NCBI RefSeq assembly: GCF_000002865.3
Contig: NW_001865065.1
Coordinates: 360,812-424,811, forward strand
Origin: Monosiga brevicollis MX1
Lineage: Eukaryota > Opisthokonta > Choanoflagellata > Craspedida > Salpingoecidae
Length of the DNA stretch: 64,000 nt
Reading direction: 5' to 3'
Shown here in pieces: positions 24,765-33,785 of this stretch. Position 1 is the stretch's first letter, and every line of letters starts with the position of its first letter. The position numbers and the translations under genes were made by a program. The notes under the pieces are model-generated. The model worked only from the letters and a program-made list of their open reading frames with translations, made no database searches and was not told the origin of the DNA.

Positions 24765-25008
24765 CAGGGGTAGTCTGATGGCATTCTTGAAGGCAGTCTT
24801 GATGGCATTTGGTTATCAGCACTCGTGATCTACGGTGCAGACACGGGGGCGGGATTTACACGCTTCACACTACGATCACACTGTTTCCCCTCATTGCTGT
24901 TATTGCACGCTTGCGTAAGCGTGCAAGGCATTAGTGCATTTTTCCTCTTGAATTTCGAAACGGCGGTGCCCGCGTATTGAGCAAGCAGCGCCAGTCTTCT
25001 CGCCTTCT

Positions 25009-25028
25009 TCTCTCCCTCTCTCTCTCCC

Positions 25029-25071
<43 letters not shown>
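25009..25071. repeat. (CT)n / (CCCTCTCT)n microsatellite
   Basis: Pyrimidine tract with CCCTCTCTCT units followed by a run of CT, about 150-210 bp upstream of the SAP-bZIP start codon. Probably in the promoter or 5' UTR. Confidence 0.9.
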
Positions 25072-25073
<2 letters not shown>

Positions 25074-25225
25074 GCTTGTATCTGGGGATCGATCTCGCCA
25101 GCCGTTTTTTGGGCCGAGGAAGGCTCGTTGACGCCAACGAGGCGCACGACCCGACACAGCGTCGATCCTGTTATCCGCTTTGCGCACACCTTTGACAAAC
25201 GCCAGCCCCGACCTGACCGCAGCAG

Positions 25226-26325
25226 CATGGCAGCCGAAGTAGCTCAAGCCGAGGCCGTCTCTGACGGAGCCCAGCTGCCAGCTGGATTCAACACTCCTGA
25301 TTTCGATGTGGCGGCCCTGACCGTCGATGAATTGCGTGAGGAGATGCGCCGCCGTGGCATGCCCACTCAAGGGTCCAAGCAGTCCTTGGTCCAGCGCCTC
25401 TCTGCTGCCATCGCCGCTGGCTCCACCAAGACTCATCGCTTGGTGCGTGCTTGACCGCCTGCTGCTCGAGGCCAAGGCCTACTTCTGCTAACCGCGGTTT
25501 TCCTTCGTCGCTCGCTGCCACTTACGCTCACCACTGACCCTCGATTCCCTCTTGTATAATAGACAACCTCAACAGTGAAGCGCAAGCGCCCACACACCCG
25601 AAAAGAGCCAACTCGTGACGAGTTTGATACAGACGAAGAGCACCTCGCGGCATGGAACAAGTGGCGCCAGGCGCGCGATAACAACAATTTATCGGTGTGT
25701 TGCTCATGTTTACGCTTTATTTTTGTGTGTGTGTGTGTTTTTTCATGGTTTTTTGTGTTTTTTTGTTTTTTTTCGTTGTTGTTGTTTTATTTAGAGGTTT
25801 TTGAATTATTGCTTAGTCCCTTTCTGTGTCTTATGTGCGATGTCTTATGTCTGTGTGTTGTGTCTGTGTGCTGCTGTGGTGTCTGTGTTTCGTCTTTTGT
25901 GCTGTGTCTGGTCCTGTGTCTTGTTGTCTTGTGCCTGTGTGCGTGAAAGAAACGGTTTGCCTCGAGCTTGCTAATTCTGAGTGACGGCATCGGTGATGGA
26001 TCTGCGCTGTAAACGTCTGTTATTCATTCTCCTCGGATGTTGGCCGACTATTCATTAGGTCAAGCGCTCCCGTGAGAATCAACGCAAGAAGAAAGAGCAG
26101 CATGAGTCGGTCTGCAAGCGCCGTGAAGCTGAAAATTCTCGACTTGAAAAAGAGCTACACGCCATGCGCGAAAAAATGTCTTTTCTCGTGCGCGCCGTCT
26201 CCCAACCCGGCTCGCTCTCGTCCGGTGAGCAGCAGCAACTCCGCATGATGATTCTCGAGGAAGCTGCAAAGCAAGTGGCTTCTGAAGACCCAGAACTCGC
26301 CCAGCACAGCTCGGCCCTCGTTTAA
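25226..26325 (+). CDS. SAP-domain bZIP transcription factor (C/EBP-like)
   Basis: Predicted nuclear DNA-binding protein with two DNA-contacting modules. Exon 1 (25226-25442) encodes a SAP domain, ALTVDELREEMRRRGM...GSKQSLVQRLSAAI, the helix-turn-helix fold that binds AT-rich or scaffold DNA. Exon 2 (25563-25694) has a KRKRP basic patch and the start of the bZIP basic region, WRQARDNNNLS. Exon 3 (26059-26325) continues KRSRENQRKKKEQ and a zipper with heptads through ENSRLEKELHAMREKMSFLV. The split basic region aligns with C/EBP (RERNNIAVRKSR), including the NN and the SR pair. The final exon ends in an acidic/Gln tail. SAP-bZIP fusion is not an arrangement I know from animal C/EBPs. All three exons join in phase 0. 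Confidence 0.9.
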
Positions 26326-27004
26326 GCCAAAGAGCCCCTCCCCCCTTGGAGACGCACTCTTCTGTGTATCTGTCTCTCTCGCCCCCTTGGCCTTTTTTTA
26401 ACTGTTTGACCTCGTCTGCGATGACGTTTTTCTCGAGTACCTGTCCCGGTCGTCTTGTTCTGTCGTATATCGTGTGTGCATTCCGTAGCGTGGTCAGACA
26501 CTTTGATGTGATACTCCTGCATTCTACCTCTCTTGTTCACGACCCCGCTCTCTACTCCCGCTGGGACATGAGCCAGGCCTGGGGTCTAGGGATCAGTGCT
26601 CCTTGGCACGAGCCATGTGTAGTACCCCTCAAGAATTTGACGCCAGTGGCAAATTCTATTCACTTTCTTCCATCCTCTATCAACCTAATCGATGCAGCAA
26701 GCTTGACATCACCTGTTGCTTGGGGGTACAGGCTGACAAAGGGATTGCTAGACAAGCTGCACCATACATAAGGCCGTTTATTGATTCGATGCATGCCCAT
26801 CGTGGGCTGTTCGCTTGCAGGCAACCGGGCGGCTCGGCCGCCGTCCCTGTAGAACAGAGGGAAAAAACACTTTGGACGCCGCCATGACGCACACACTCCA
26901 AACTCTCATACAGACGTCCGAGAAGAATACAAGGCGGGCTCTGGCCATTACAACAACGTGTGCGGGTAAAGCGGGGACTTGACACAAAGGGTGGGCAATC
27001 TCGC
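26326..27004. other. Convergent spacer, SAP-bZIP / ACBD6
   Basis: Tail-to-tail spacer of 679 bp with presumed 3' UTRs. No family-like coding potential or repeat seen. Confidence 0.5.
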
Positions 27005-28428
27005 TTAGGACTTGGCAAAGCCAGCGGGCCAAATGTCTTCGGCTAGTTCACCATCGCCGCTGACTGCAGTCCGATCGGCACCGGCAGCCAAGAGACGAGA
27101 CACCAGCTCCTGCCGTTGTGCATAGCAAGCTGCAAATTTCAGCACCATATAAGCTGGCAAGCACATACACGGCAAGCTGGAGAAACAGAGCGCCTGGAAG
27201 TTGCCAATCCTTACCATTGTGCAAGGCTGTGGTTCCTTCGGCATCCTGCAAACGTGAGATCAGAAAGACAGCAACGGTCAGCCGAACAAAAAGCGCAGAG
27301 CAGCAAATTGAGAGGCGCGCGAATGCCCGCCCCCCGGTCACAACCCGTATTCTGGGCGAGCACAACACACCGGAAGGTTGACATTGGCGCCATGCTCAAT
27401 CAGCCAGATGCCGACGGCAGTCTGACCGTGGTCGGTGGCCCAGTGCAACATTGTCATGCCGTCTTCATCACGAACATCGATATCCAAGTCGGAAGCGGCC
27501 CAACGCGCCTGAAGCTCGGGCAACTGGCCGTCAGCGGCAAGCTCGTGCAGAGACATGTCAGCAGGCAAGCGACCCGACTCGGGTGGCAACAAGGTTGACT
27601 GCACAGCACCCAGCGCTACAATGGCGACGCAGAGATACCCAAAGGATACGAATCAAACAAATGAGCAATGTGCAAGGACTGAAGGTGGTGCTTCTTGCAT
27701 TGGGACGGGGCGACAAAGAGGGCGCGGTTGAGCATGAAACATACAAGTAGCGCCTTTATCGTCCTCGTTGTTCGACTTTTGCACTGTCTCATCCTCAACG
27801 TCACAACCATCTGAATCACTAGCAGCAGACTCGCTCTCGCTCTCAGACCCAGATGACGATTCGCCGGCTGCTGCGAGCATGCACGGCACGCCAGGTGAGC
27901 TATTGTAATCCAGTCTTGACCCAAGCAGCAAGGCACAGAACCGACCAGCATCCGCAACGTGCGCTAAGCCGAGGTGTTGATTGACAAGTGCCACATATTG
28001 CGCCTGTGCCACGGCCTGATCCAACGAGCCCAGCTCTTGCCAAGCAGCCCTATGCATCCCAAGGTCGGTCGATCAGCGCGCCGACTAAAGCGAAAGATAA
28101 GTTGACACAAGAATGGCTCACCACTTGGCTCGTCCTGCAAAGTCAAAAATGCCAGGCTTGGGCATGTTGCAGGGACCCTCTGAACCCTGAACGCGGAACA
28201 GCGGGAGGTTAGGGGCGGGTCTTGAGTTCGTCTTGCGCGGGTCATCCTCGTGTGAAGCGTGAGTGCCAGCAAGGCAAGTGGCTTCAAACACGACCAGCGA
28301 CAAGGTGGTACCTGTTTGTAAAGCCCATAGAGCGCCAGCTTGGCATCGTTATCCAACGCCAAATGCCGCGCATCCCGAATCCGCTGCGCCGCAGCCGTAA
28401 ACGCCGCCTCATCCACAAACGCCGCCAT
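27005..28428 (-). CDS. ACBD6: Acyl-CoA-binding domain protein with ankyrin repeats (ACBD6-like)
   Basis: Binds long-chain acyl-CoA esters; in animals ACBD6 supports N-myristoylation and lipid handling. From the ATG at 28428, MAAFVDEAAFTAAAQRI leads into NDAKLALYGLYKQ, then across an intron GPCNMPKPGIFDFAGRAKW, then AAWQELGSLDQAVAQAQYV. This is a complete ACB domain with the YGLYKQ and KW..W signatures. A Ser/Glu/Asp-rich linker (SSGSESESESAASDSDG) follows, then ankyrin repeats: GMTMLHWATDHGQTAVGIWL..GANVNLP and a second reading DAEGTTALHNA, then ELVSRLLAAGADRTAV. The order ACB, acidic linker, two to three ankyrins is that of ACBD6. Stop at 27005. The small middle exons are placed by homology. 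Confidence 0.93.
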
Positions 28429-29232
28429 CACGAGCTTGACCCTTGAAAAAAGCAACAACTTGTTTTATGCGGGAAATGTGTGTGTGTGTGTGTGTGTGTG
28501 AAACAGTTTCGCAGCAATTTTTTCTCATTTTTTCGTGTTTTTGTGCAAATTTTTGGGGGATTTGATACGGAATGAATTCGAGACATCTCTGTTTTGCACT
28601 TGGCGAAGCGGGCGGATGACGGCAGCGCTTCATTGCTTCATGGCTAAAGACAAAGTTGTTCCTTGGCTACTCGCCAATATCACCGGCCTGGCAAGACAAG
28701 AGCCATTTAATGTGAATGATTGCTGTGGTGTTGTTTATAACATTCGTGTTGGCAAAGGTCGCACAGTAAAAAAAAAAAAAATCCAGGATCCTTGATCTTC
28801 GTCTGTGCTTTCGATGTGAGGTCAAGCACGTCGCTCCACAGCAGCAGCAACCATCCTAGACAGGGCTGGAATCGCCCGAGGGCTTTAGAGCACCACGGCA
28901 CCGCTGACCAAAACGACACCAGCGCCATTGACATCAAACACATAACTGACAACAAAAACTTACACTGAAGATGTTATACATTATACAAAAACTATCAAAT
29001 CATCTACGTAAAGTGATTCGTGATCGAGTCGAGTCACTTCTCATGAGAACACTGGCCCATTTTGGCGCTGAACAATCAAAGTCAACATCACTCCACACAC
29101 ACTTGGAATGCTGGTCAACGCCGGCTCGGTTGCGTCTCGCTGCGATTCTGAAGGATTACGGTTTGAGCTTTGATCAGGGACATTGGCTTGTGTTTGCAGT
29201 CATCGTGGGTCTGTGGGCATTTTTGCTTGAGG
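28429..29232. promoter_or_regulatory. Divergent spacer, ACBD6 / Z-alpha-Schlafen gene
   Basis: 804-bp head-to-head spacer. It has a short (TG)n tract at about 28479-28500, an A-run near 28768-28780, and AT-richer sequence at 28960-29020. It should hold both promoters. No interferon-type or other regulatory element was recognised, and no gene seen. Confidence 0.4.
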
Positions 29233-30675
29233 ATGGCAGGAAACATGAATCATGCTAGCGCTAGTGATGAGGCCCTCGCGGCCCAGGTTTTGAATTTGCT
29301 GCCTTTGCACGAAGAACATCAACCGATGAAGCCAGTGCACTTGGCCCAGGAATTGGGTGTCTCTAGACCCGACGTCAATCGCGTGCTTCACCATGTGCTT
29401 CAAGTCCGCGGACAAGCCGAAAGCCCGGTGCCTGGGCGTTGGCAGCGGACTCTAGCAACTGCGCCCGACAGAGGGGAGCCTGACATTCGGCCATGGGTGC
29501 TAGATTCCCAAGCGACGACGCCACCAGATGCGCTCTCCTTGGCTGCTACAGCGCCATGCGTGGTCCGGTCATCGCTCATCAATCCAGCCTCAGCAGCACC
29601 TTCAACTACAGCGCAGCCTACTGCATCAGTATCGGGTCCGGATGCAACCACCCCCTTTGCACCTGCAGCTGCCAATCACGGACCCCACAAGTCGGCCGTG
29701 AGTGAGCTTAACGAGATCTTTGCTCAACCAAATCTGCCAAAAGTAGTCTACTCAGACCACAATTCGGGAGCTGGTATGTTCAAATACACTGCTCAGCTTA
29801 CTAGCCTACCACCTCGATGCTCTACATCGCTGCCAATGCGCTCCAAGAAAATGGCCAAGGAGGCTGCTGCCCAGGAACTTTTGAGCCACTTGGCGAATGA
29901 TCTCAGCTGGAGGGAGTTCGCTACGGATGAAATGCACAAACGGATTTGTCAAGCGCACTTTGAGTTGCCTACGCGTGGGCGCCATCTACAACTTGGCAAT
30001 CGCTACATTTGGGGCACCGAGGGTGAGCCCTCACGTGAGGAGACGGCCCTGATTACCGTGGAGGCCAAGAGCGGACCAGATCCCGAGAAGCCGCACACAC
30101 GCAAGTCCTTTCACAGGTGCATCAATACATATTTCTCTGAAACGGTGTGCGCGTTTTACAATTGCTACGGCAAGCGCCAGCGACCTTTTCAATTTCGACT
30201 CGTGTACGGAGTGCATGACAAGGACTTTATCATGAATGGTGTCCGAATTGCTCATAAAGAGTTCCCGGATGGCACAGACCCTCAGGACAGCTTTGACGAC
30301 GCCATGAAAAAGAAGATCACGGCGCGACTTGAGAGCACGATCGACATGTCCCATTCCATCGATGTGGCGACACATGTCTACACATTACAAAAGGCTGAAG
30401 ATTATAACATTTATTTGATCGAGGTCGTCTTCCAACACCGCAATCCCACCAATGCGACCATGCTGGCCCGAGTCGTAACAAACCGTGGCAACCCCGAGGA
30501 GAAGATCGAATTCTATACGCGTCGCGATGGAAGCAACTATCTGCTACAAAGGGAGCACGTGATTCAGCAGGCAAACCAAGTCCGGGCTGAAACGCCAGCC
30601 AATGGGTGTCCAGCTTGGGTGCAAGCGCTTTGCGAGGAACAAGCAAGCGAGGCCATGGCACCCTCGTCTGAGTGA
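29233..30675 (+). CDS. Z-alpha-like / dsRNA-binding / Schlafen AlbA_2-like protein
   Basis: Single uninterrupted 480-codon frame from the ATG at 29233. Residues about 12-74 resemble the Z-alpha winged helix of ADAR1, PKZ and poxvirus E3: HLAQELGVSRPDVNRVLHHV followed by PVPGRW. Asn49, Arg50 and Trp70 match the Z-DNA/Z-RNA contact residues, while the usual Tyr is His54. Residues 154-221 read as a double-stranded-RNA-binding domain (SELNEIFAQPNLPKVVY, then KKMAKEAAAQELLSHL). Residues about 263-446 resemble the Schlafen/AlbA_2 fold: VEAKS, SETVCAFYNCYG, RLVYGVHDKD, YLIEVVFQ and FYTRRDGSNYLL. Glu277, Lys279 and Asp329 fit its conserved polar positions; one acidic residue of the Schlafen nuclease triad is not obvious. 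There is no adenosine deaminase domain, so it is not ADAR. Function is inferred: nucleic-acid sensing coupled to an RNase or ATPase-like effector. Having no intron is unusual here. Confidence 0.82.
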   Translation: MAGNMNHASASDEALAAQVLNLLPLHEEHQPMKPVHLAQELGVSRPDVNRVLHHVLQVRGQAESPVPGRWQRTLATAPDRGEPDIRPWVLDSQATTPPDALSLAATAPCVVRSSLINPASAAPSTTAQPTASVSGPDATTPFAPAAANHGPHKSAVSELNEIFAQPNLPKVVYSDHNSGAGMFKYTAQLTSLPPRCSTSLPMRSKKMAKEAAAQELLSHLANDLSWREFATDEMHKRICQAHFELPTRGRHLQLGNRYIWGTEGEPSREETALITVEAKSGPDPEKPHTRKSFHRCINTYFSETVCAFYNCYGKRQRPFQFRLVYGVHDKDFIMNGVRIAHKEFPDGTDPQDSFDDAMKKKITARLESTIDMSHSIDVATHVYTLQKAEDYNIYLIEVVFQHRNPTNATMLARVVTNRGNPEEKIEFYTRRDGSNYLLQREHVIQQANQVRAETPANGCPAWVQALCEEQASEAMAPSSE

Positions 30676-30989
30676 GCCGGCGTGTGTGTCGGCGTATGTG
30701 CTGTGTCTCTTCGTAAGCTTTCTTTGGCTCAGCCAACAACACCTGGTCGTGCATTGCAAGGCCTCATTATACCGAGGAAGTCAAACTGTTTTTGACTTTC
30801 AAATTAATTGATGCGTTTTGTTGACACAGGAGTCTGGTGGAACAGAGCACATGATGTCTGGCAACGGGCATGGTCGGAGGTAAAAAAAAAAAAAAAAAAG
30901 TACAAGATGGAGGAAGGGAGATAGCACGGGAAGCACAATCACAAGAAAGGAACGAAGTAAATCCAATCACAAATAGCACATCATGCTTT
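30676..30989. other. Convergent spacer, Z-alpha-Schlafen gene / OAT
   Basis: 314-bp tail-to-tail spacer with a poly-A run at about 30882-30899. No gene seen. Confidence 0.5.
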
Positions 30990-32892
30990 TTACTCGTATG
31001 AGCGAAGGACCTTCTCAATGATGGCGCAGCTCTCCTCGACCTGGTCCTTGTTGATGACCAGAGGAGGGGCCAGGCGGATGATATCGTCGTGCGTGGGCTT
31101 GCAGAGCAGACCCTCGTCACGCAGCTTCATGCACACATCCCAGGCCGTCTGCGGACGCACAGAGCAAAATATTGGTGAGAGGGTTAAAAAAAAAAATATG
31201 CACGAGCTTGGGATACTCATAACGCTCTCTCGTGCTCTGACTCAAGCATGGTTGCTAGCGCTCATTCACACACGCACCGTGTTGCCAAAAGGCTTAATGA
31301 CAATGGCGTTGAGCAGACCCTTGCCGCGGACCACAGAGACATAGGGGGACTTGATGTCCACGAGCTTTTGACGCATGATCTCACCCATCCTGTTGGCATG
31401 ATATACGACGAGATGTGAGAATGTGCTAACAATATCACCCGCCCTTGAAAAATAGAGGTGGAGACTGTGAAATGCACGAGACGCAAGTGACGTACGCAAA
31501 GGCGTTCTCGGCCAGCTTCTCCTCCTCAATGACCTTGAGGGCCTCGAGGCCGACAGCACAAGCCAGGGGGTTGCCACCGAAGGTGGAGCCGTGTTGGCCG
31601 GGCTTGATGGTCAGCATAATGTCATCGTTGGCAAGGACACCCGAGACGGGAAGCACACCACCGGAGAGAGCCTTGCCGAGGATGACAATGTCGGGCTTGA
31701 CCTGCTCGTAATCAACAGCAAGGCGACGACCGGTACGGGCGCAACCAGTCTGGACCTCATCAGCGACAAAGAGAACGTTGTTCTCCTTGCAGATGCGCTT
31801 GACCTCGCTCAGGTAGCCCTCGTCCGGGACGACGACACCCGCCTCACCCTGGATGGGCTCGCAAAGGTAGGCAGCGACGTTGGGGTCCTGAACAGCCTTC
31901 TTGACAGCGTCGAGGTCGTTGTAGGGGACTGTTTCGAAACCAGGCATGAAGGGGCCAAAGGAACCGTAGCTTTCGGGATCAGTCGAGGCCGAGATGGCAG
32001 CCATGGTACGGCCGTGGAAGTTCTCCTGGGCAAAAATGATCTTGGCCTGATTGTCTGGGATGCCCTTGACGGCGTAGCCCCAACGACGCGCCAGCTTGAC
32101 GCCAGACTCCCAAGCCTCGACACCTACGATACAAGGCGCAATCGGAAGTACAAGTCAATCGTGAGCGGGGCAGTGATATAAGCCGCAAACAAGTCCAAGA
32201 GGGAGAGAGAGTGGATGCCAGTGAACAAACCGGTGTTCATGGGGAGAAACTTGTCATAACCAAAGAGGTTGGAAGCATACTCCTCAAACTCGCCGAGCTT
32301 GGAGTTGTAAAACGCGCGCGAGCTCAGCGTCATGCTGTCCGCCTATGGGGAGATTGACCAGAAATAGAGGATATGAGACACGGCAAGACCTTTCTCTATT
32401 CGAGCGTCAGATGAACGCAAAGCATTTCGAAGCATTTCGGTGTGCTCAAACACACCTGATCCTTGAGTGCCTTGAGCAGGCGGGGGTGGCAGTGACCCTG
32501 GTTCACGGCCGAGTAGGCGGAGAGAAAGTCAAAGTAGCGGTTGCCGTCGACATCCCACACAAAGATGCCTTGACCCTTGGCCAGGACGACTATCAAGGTC
32601 AAAAAAGCATGGCGGTGGCGTTGCATTGATGAATCAACACGAGAGCGAGACTGACAGACGAGGCCAGACGAACAGAAGGGCGGGCATGCAAAAGGGGTAA
32701 AGCAACCGACATACCAGGGAGAGGGTGGTAATTGTGGCAACCAAAGCGGTCTTCACGATCCACGTAGGACTGCGAGTTGGCGGTCAGGGGCTTGGCGCCA
32801 CTGCTCGAGCCAGCGTTGCGGCGGCTGGCGAGCACGCGAGCCCCCAGGCCCATTTGGCGCGTGGCCTGACGGGTGACAGTCAAGGTGGACAT
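30990..32892 (-). CDS. OAT: Ornithine aminotransferase, mitochondrial
   Basis: PLP enzyme converting ornithine plus 2-oxoglutarate to glutamate semialdehyde and glutamate, linking the urea-cycle, proline and glutamate pools. The start at 32892 gives [25 protein letters not shown], an Arg-rich, acid-poor sequence typical of a mitochondrial presequence. It continues [127 protein letters not shown] (Schiff-base lysine), [30 protein letters not shown] and RLAPPLVI. All catalytic motifs are present. About six exons separated by introns of 100-200 bp; stop at 30990. Confidence 0.97.
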
Positions 32893-33372
32893 CTTGTAAA
32901 GTGGCTTGGTGCAGGGAGCTAGACAAACAAGAGCGGGAAAGCAAAACACGGAGAAGCGTGGCGCAGGTCCAGTGAGCACCGCTGCCGTTGTTGTCAAGTT
33001 ACACACAACACACAACAAGCCAAGCGCGCTTGTTGAACACGACATGGTTTGGGGCAGGCCAAAACACCACCACAGACCAGCTGCCCAAAAGGGCACAGTT
33101 TGCAGTTTGTAGCACAACTCGACAGAAAGGTCCTGATCTCATTCAAAGCCACTCGGCGCTGCCCTTTGCATTTGCCGATCACCAACGTGCACAGAGACAC
33201 AGTGACAGTGACTTTGAAGAGAGAGAGACAGAGAGAGAGCGCGCGCGCGCACACACACAGACTTACAGCTGCAGTGGAAAAATGCAGCAGAGCCAACACA
33301 CACACTCACACACACGCAGATAACACGACGCAATGGTCGTGCAGAATCAAAGGACCTTGCACAGAGAGAGAG

Positions 33373-33404
<32 letters not shown>

Positions 33405-33785
33405 GAGAGAGGGACGAAGAAGAAGAAGAAGAAGAAGATGCAGAAGAAGGTGGAGGAGGTGTTGGGCCTGAAGCTTGAAGCGTGGGGTTGAAGAAGGTTA
33501 GAACAGGGTACTATTTGTTGAAGAAGAAGAACCAGTTGGCGAAAGGTTAGGGCTGCAACACGATACCAATTACATTTGGTACCCGACGCGGTCTTGCTGC
33601 AATCGGCCCCCGCGTTTTCTGCGTTCGCAAGACAATTCTGCTCTTCCCCCCCCCCCCCCACAACGCCCCCGTGTACTCTCCCCAGATCCCATTGCGGTCA
33701 AGGATCATTAGCAAGCAAGTGGATCAGATTGTCAGATAAAATGAAAAGGGGTTCGTCTGACAAAAACTAGCCGTTACAAACTGTG
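32893..33785. other. Spacer between OAT and beta-helix gene, with microsatellites
   Basis: Upstream of OAT (minus strand) and downstream of the beta-helix gene. Contains GA/CA tracts at 33219-33260, an (AC)n tract at about 33375-33402, an (AAG)n tract at about 33417-33440 and a C-run at 33645-33659. No gene seen; repeat translations rejected. Confidence 0.5.

Larger units (their letters stand above)
24393..25225. promoter_or_regulatory. Divergent spacer, RNASEH2C / SAP-bZIP
   Basis: 833-bp head-to-head spacer. It includes an 11-bp minisatellite (24677-24764) and a CT-rich microsatellite (25009-25071), listed separately. Expected to hold both promoters. No gene seen. Confidence 0.45.

Noticed and set aside
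29233-30675. Identification as an ADAR adenosine deaminase
   Set aside because: Z-alpha and dsRBD fit ADAR, but no HAE or PCxxC zinc/deaminase motifs are present; the C-terminal part fits AlbA_2/Schlafen instead.
29233-30675. cGAS/OAS-type nucleotidyltransferase
   Set aside because: No GS...DxD catalytic motif seen in the C-terminal region.
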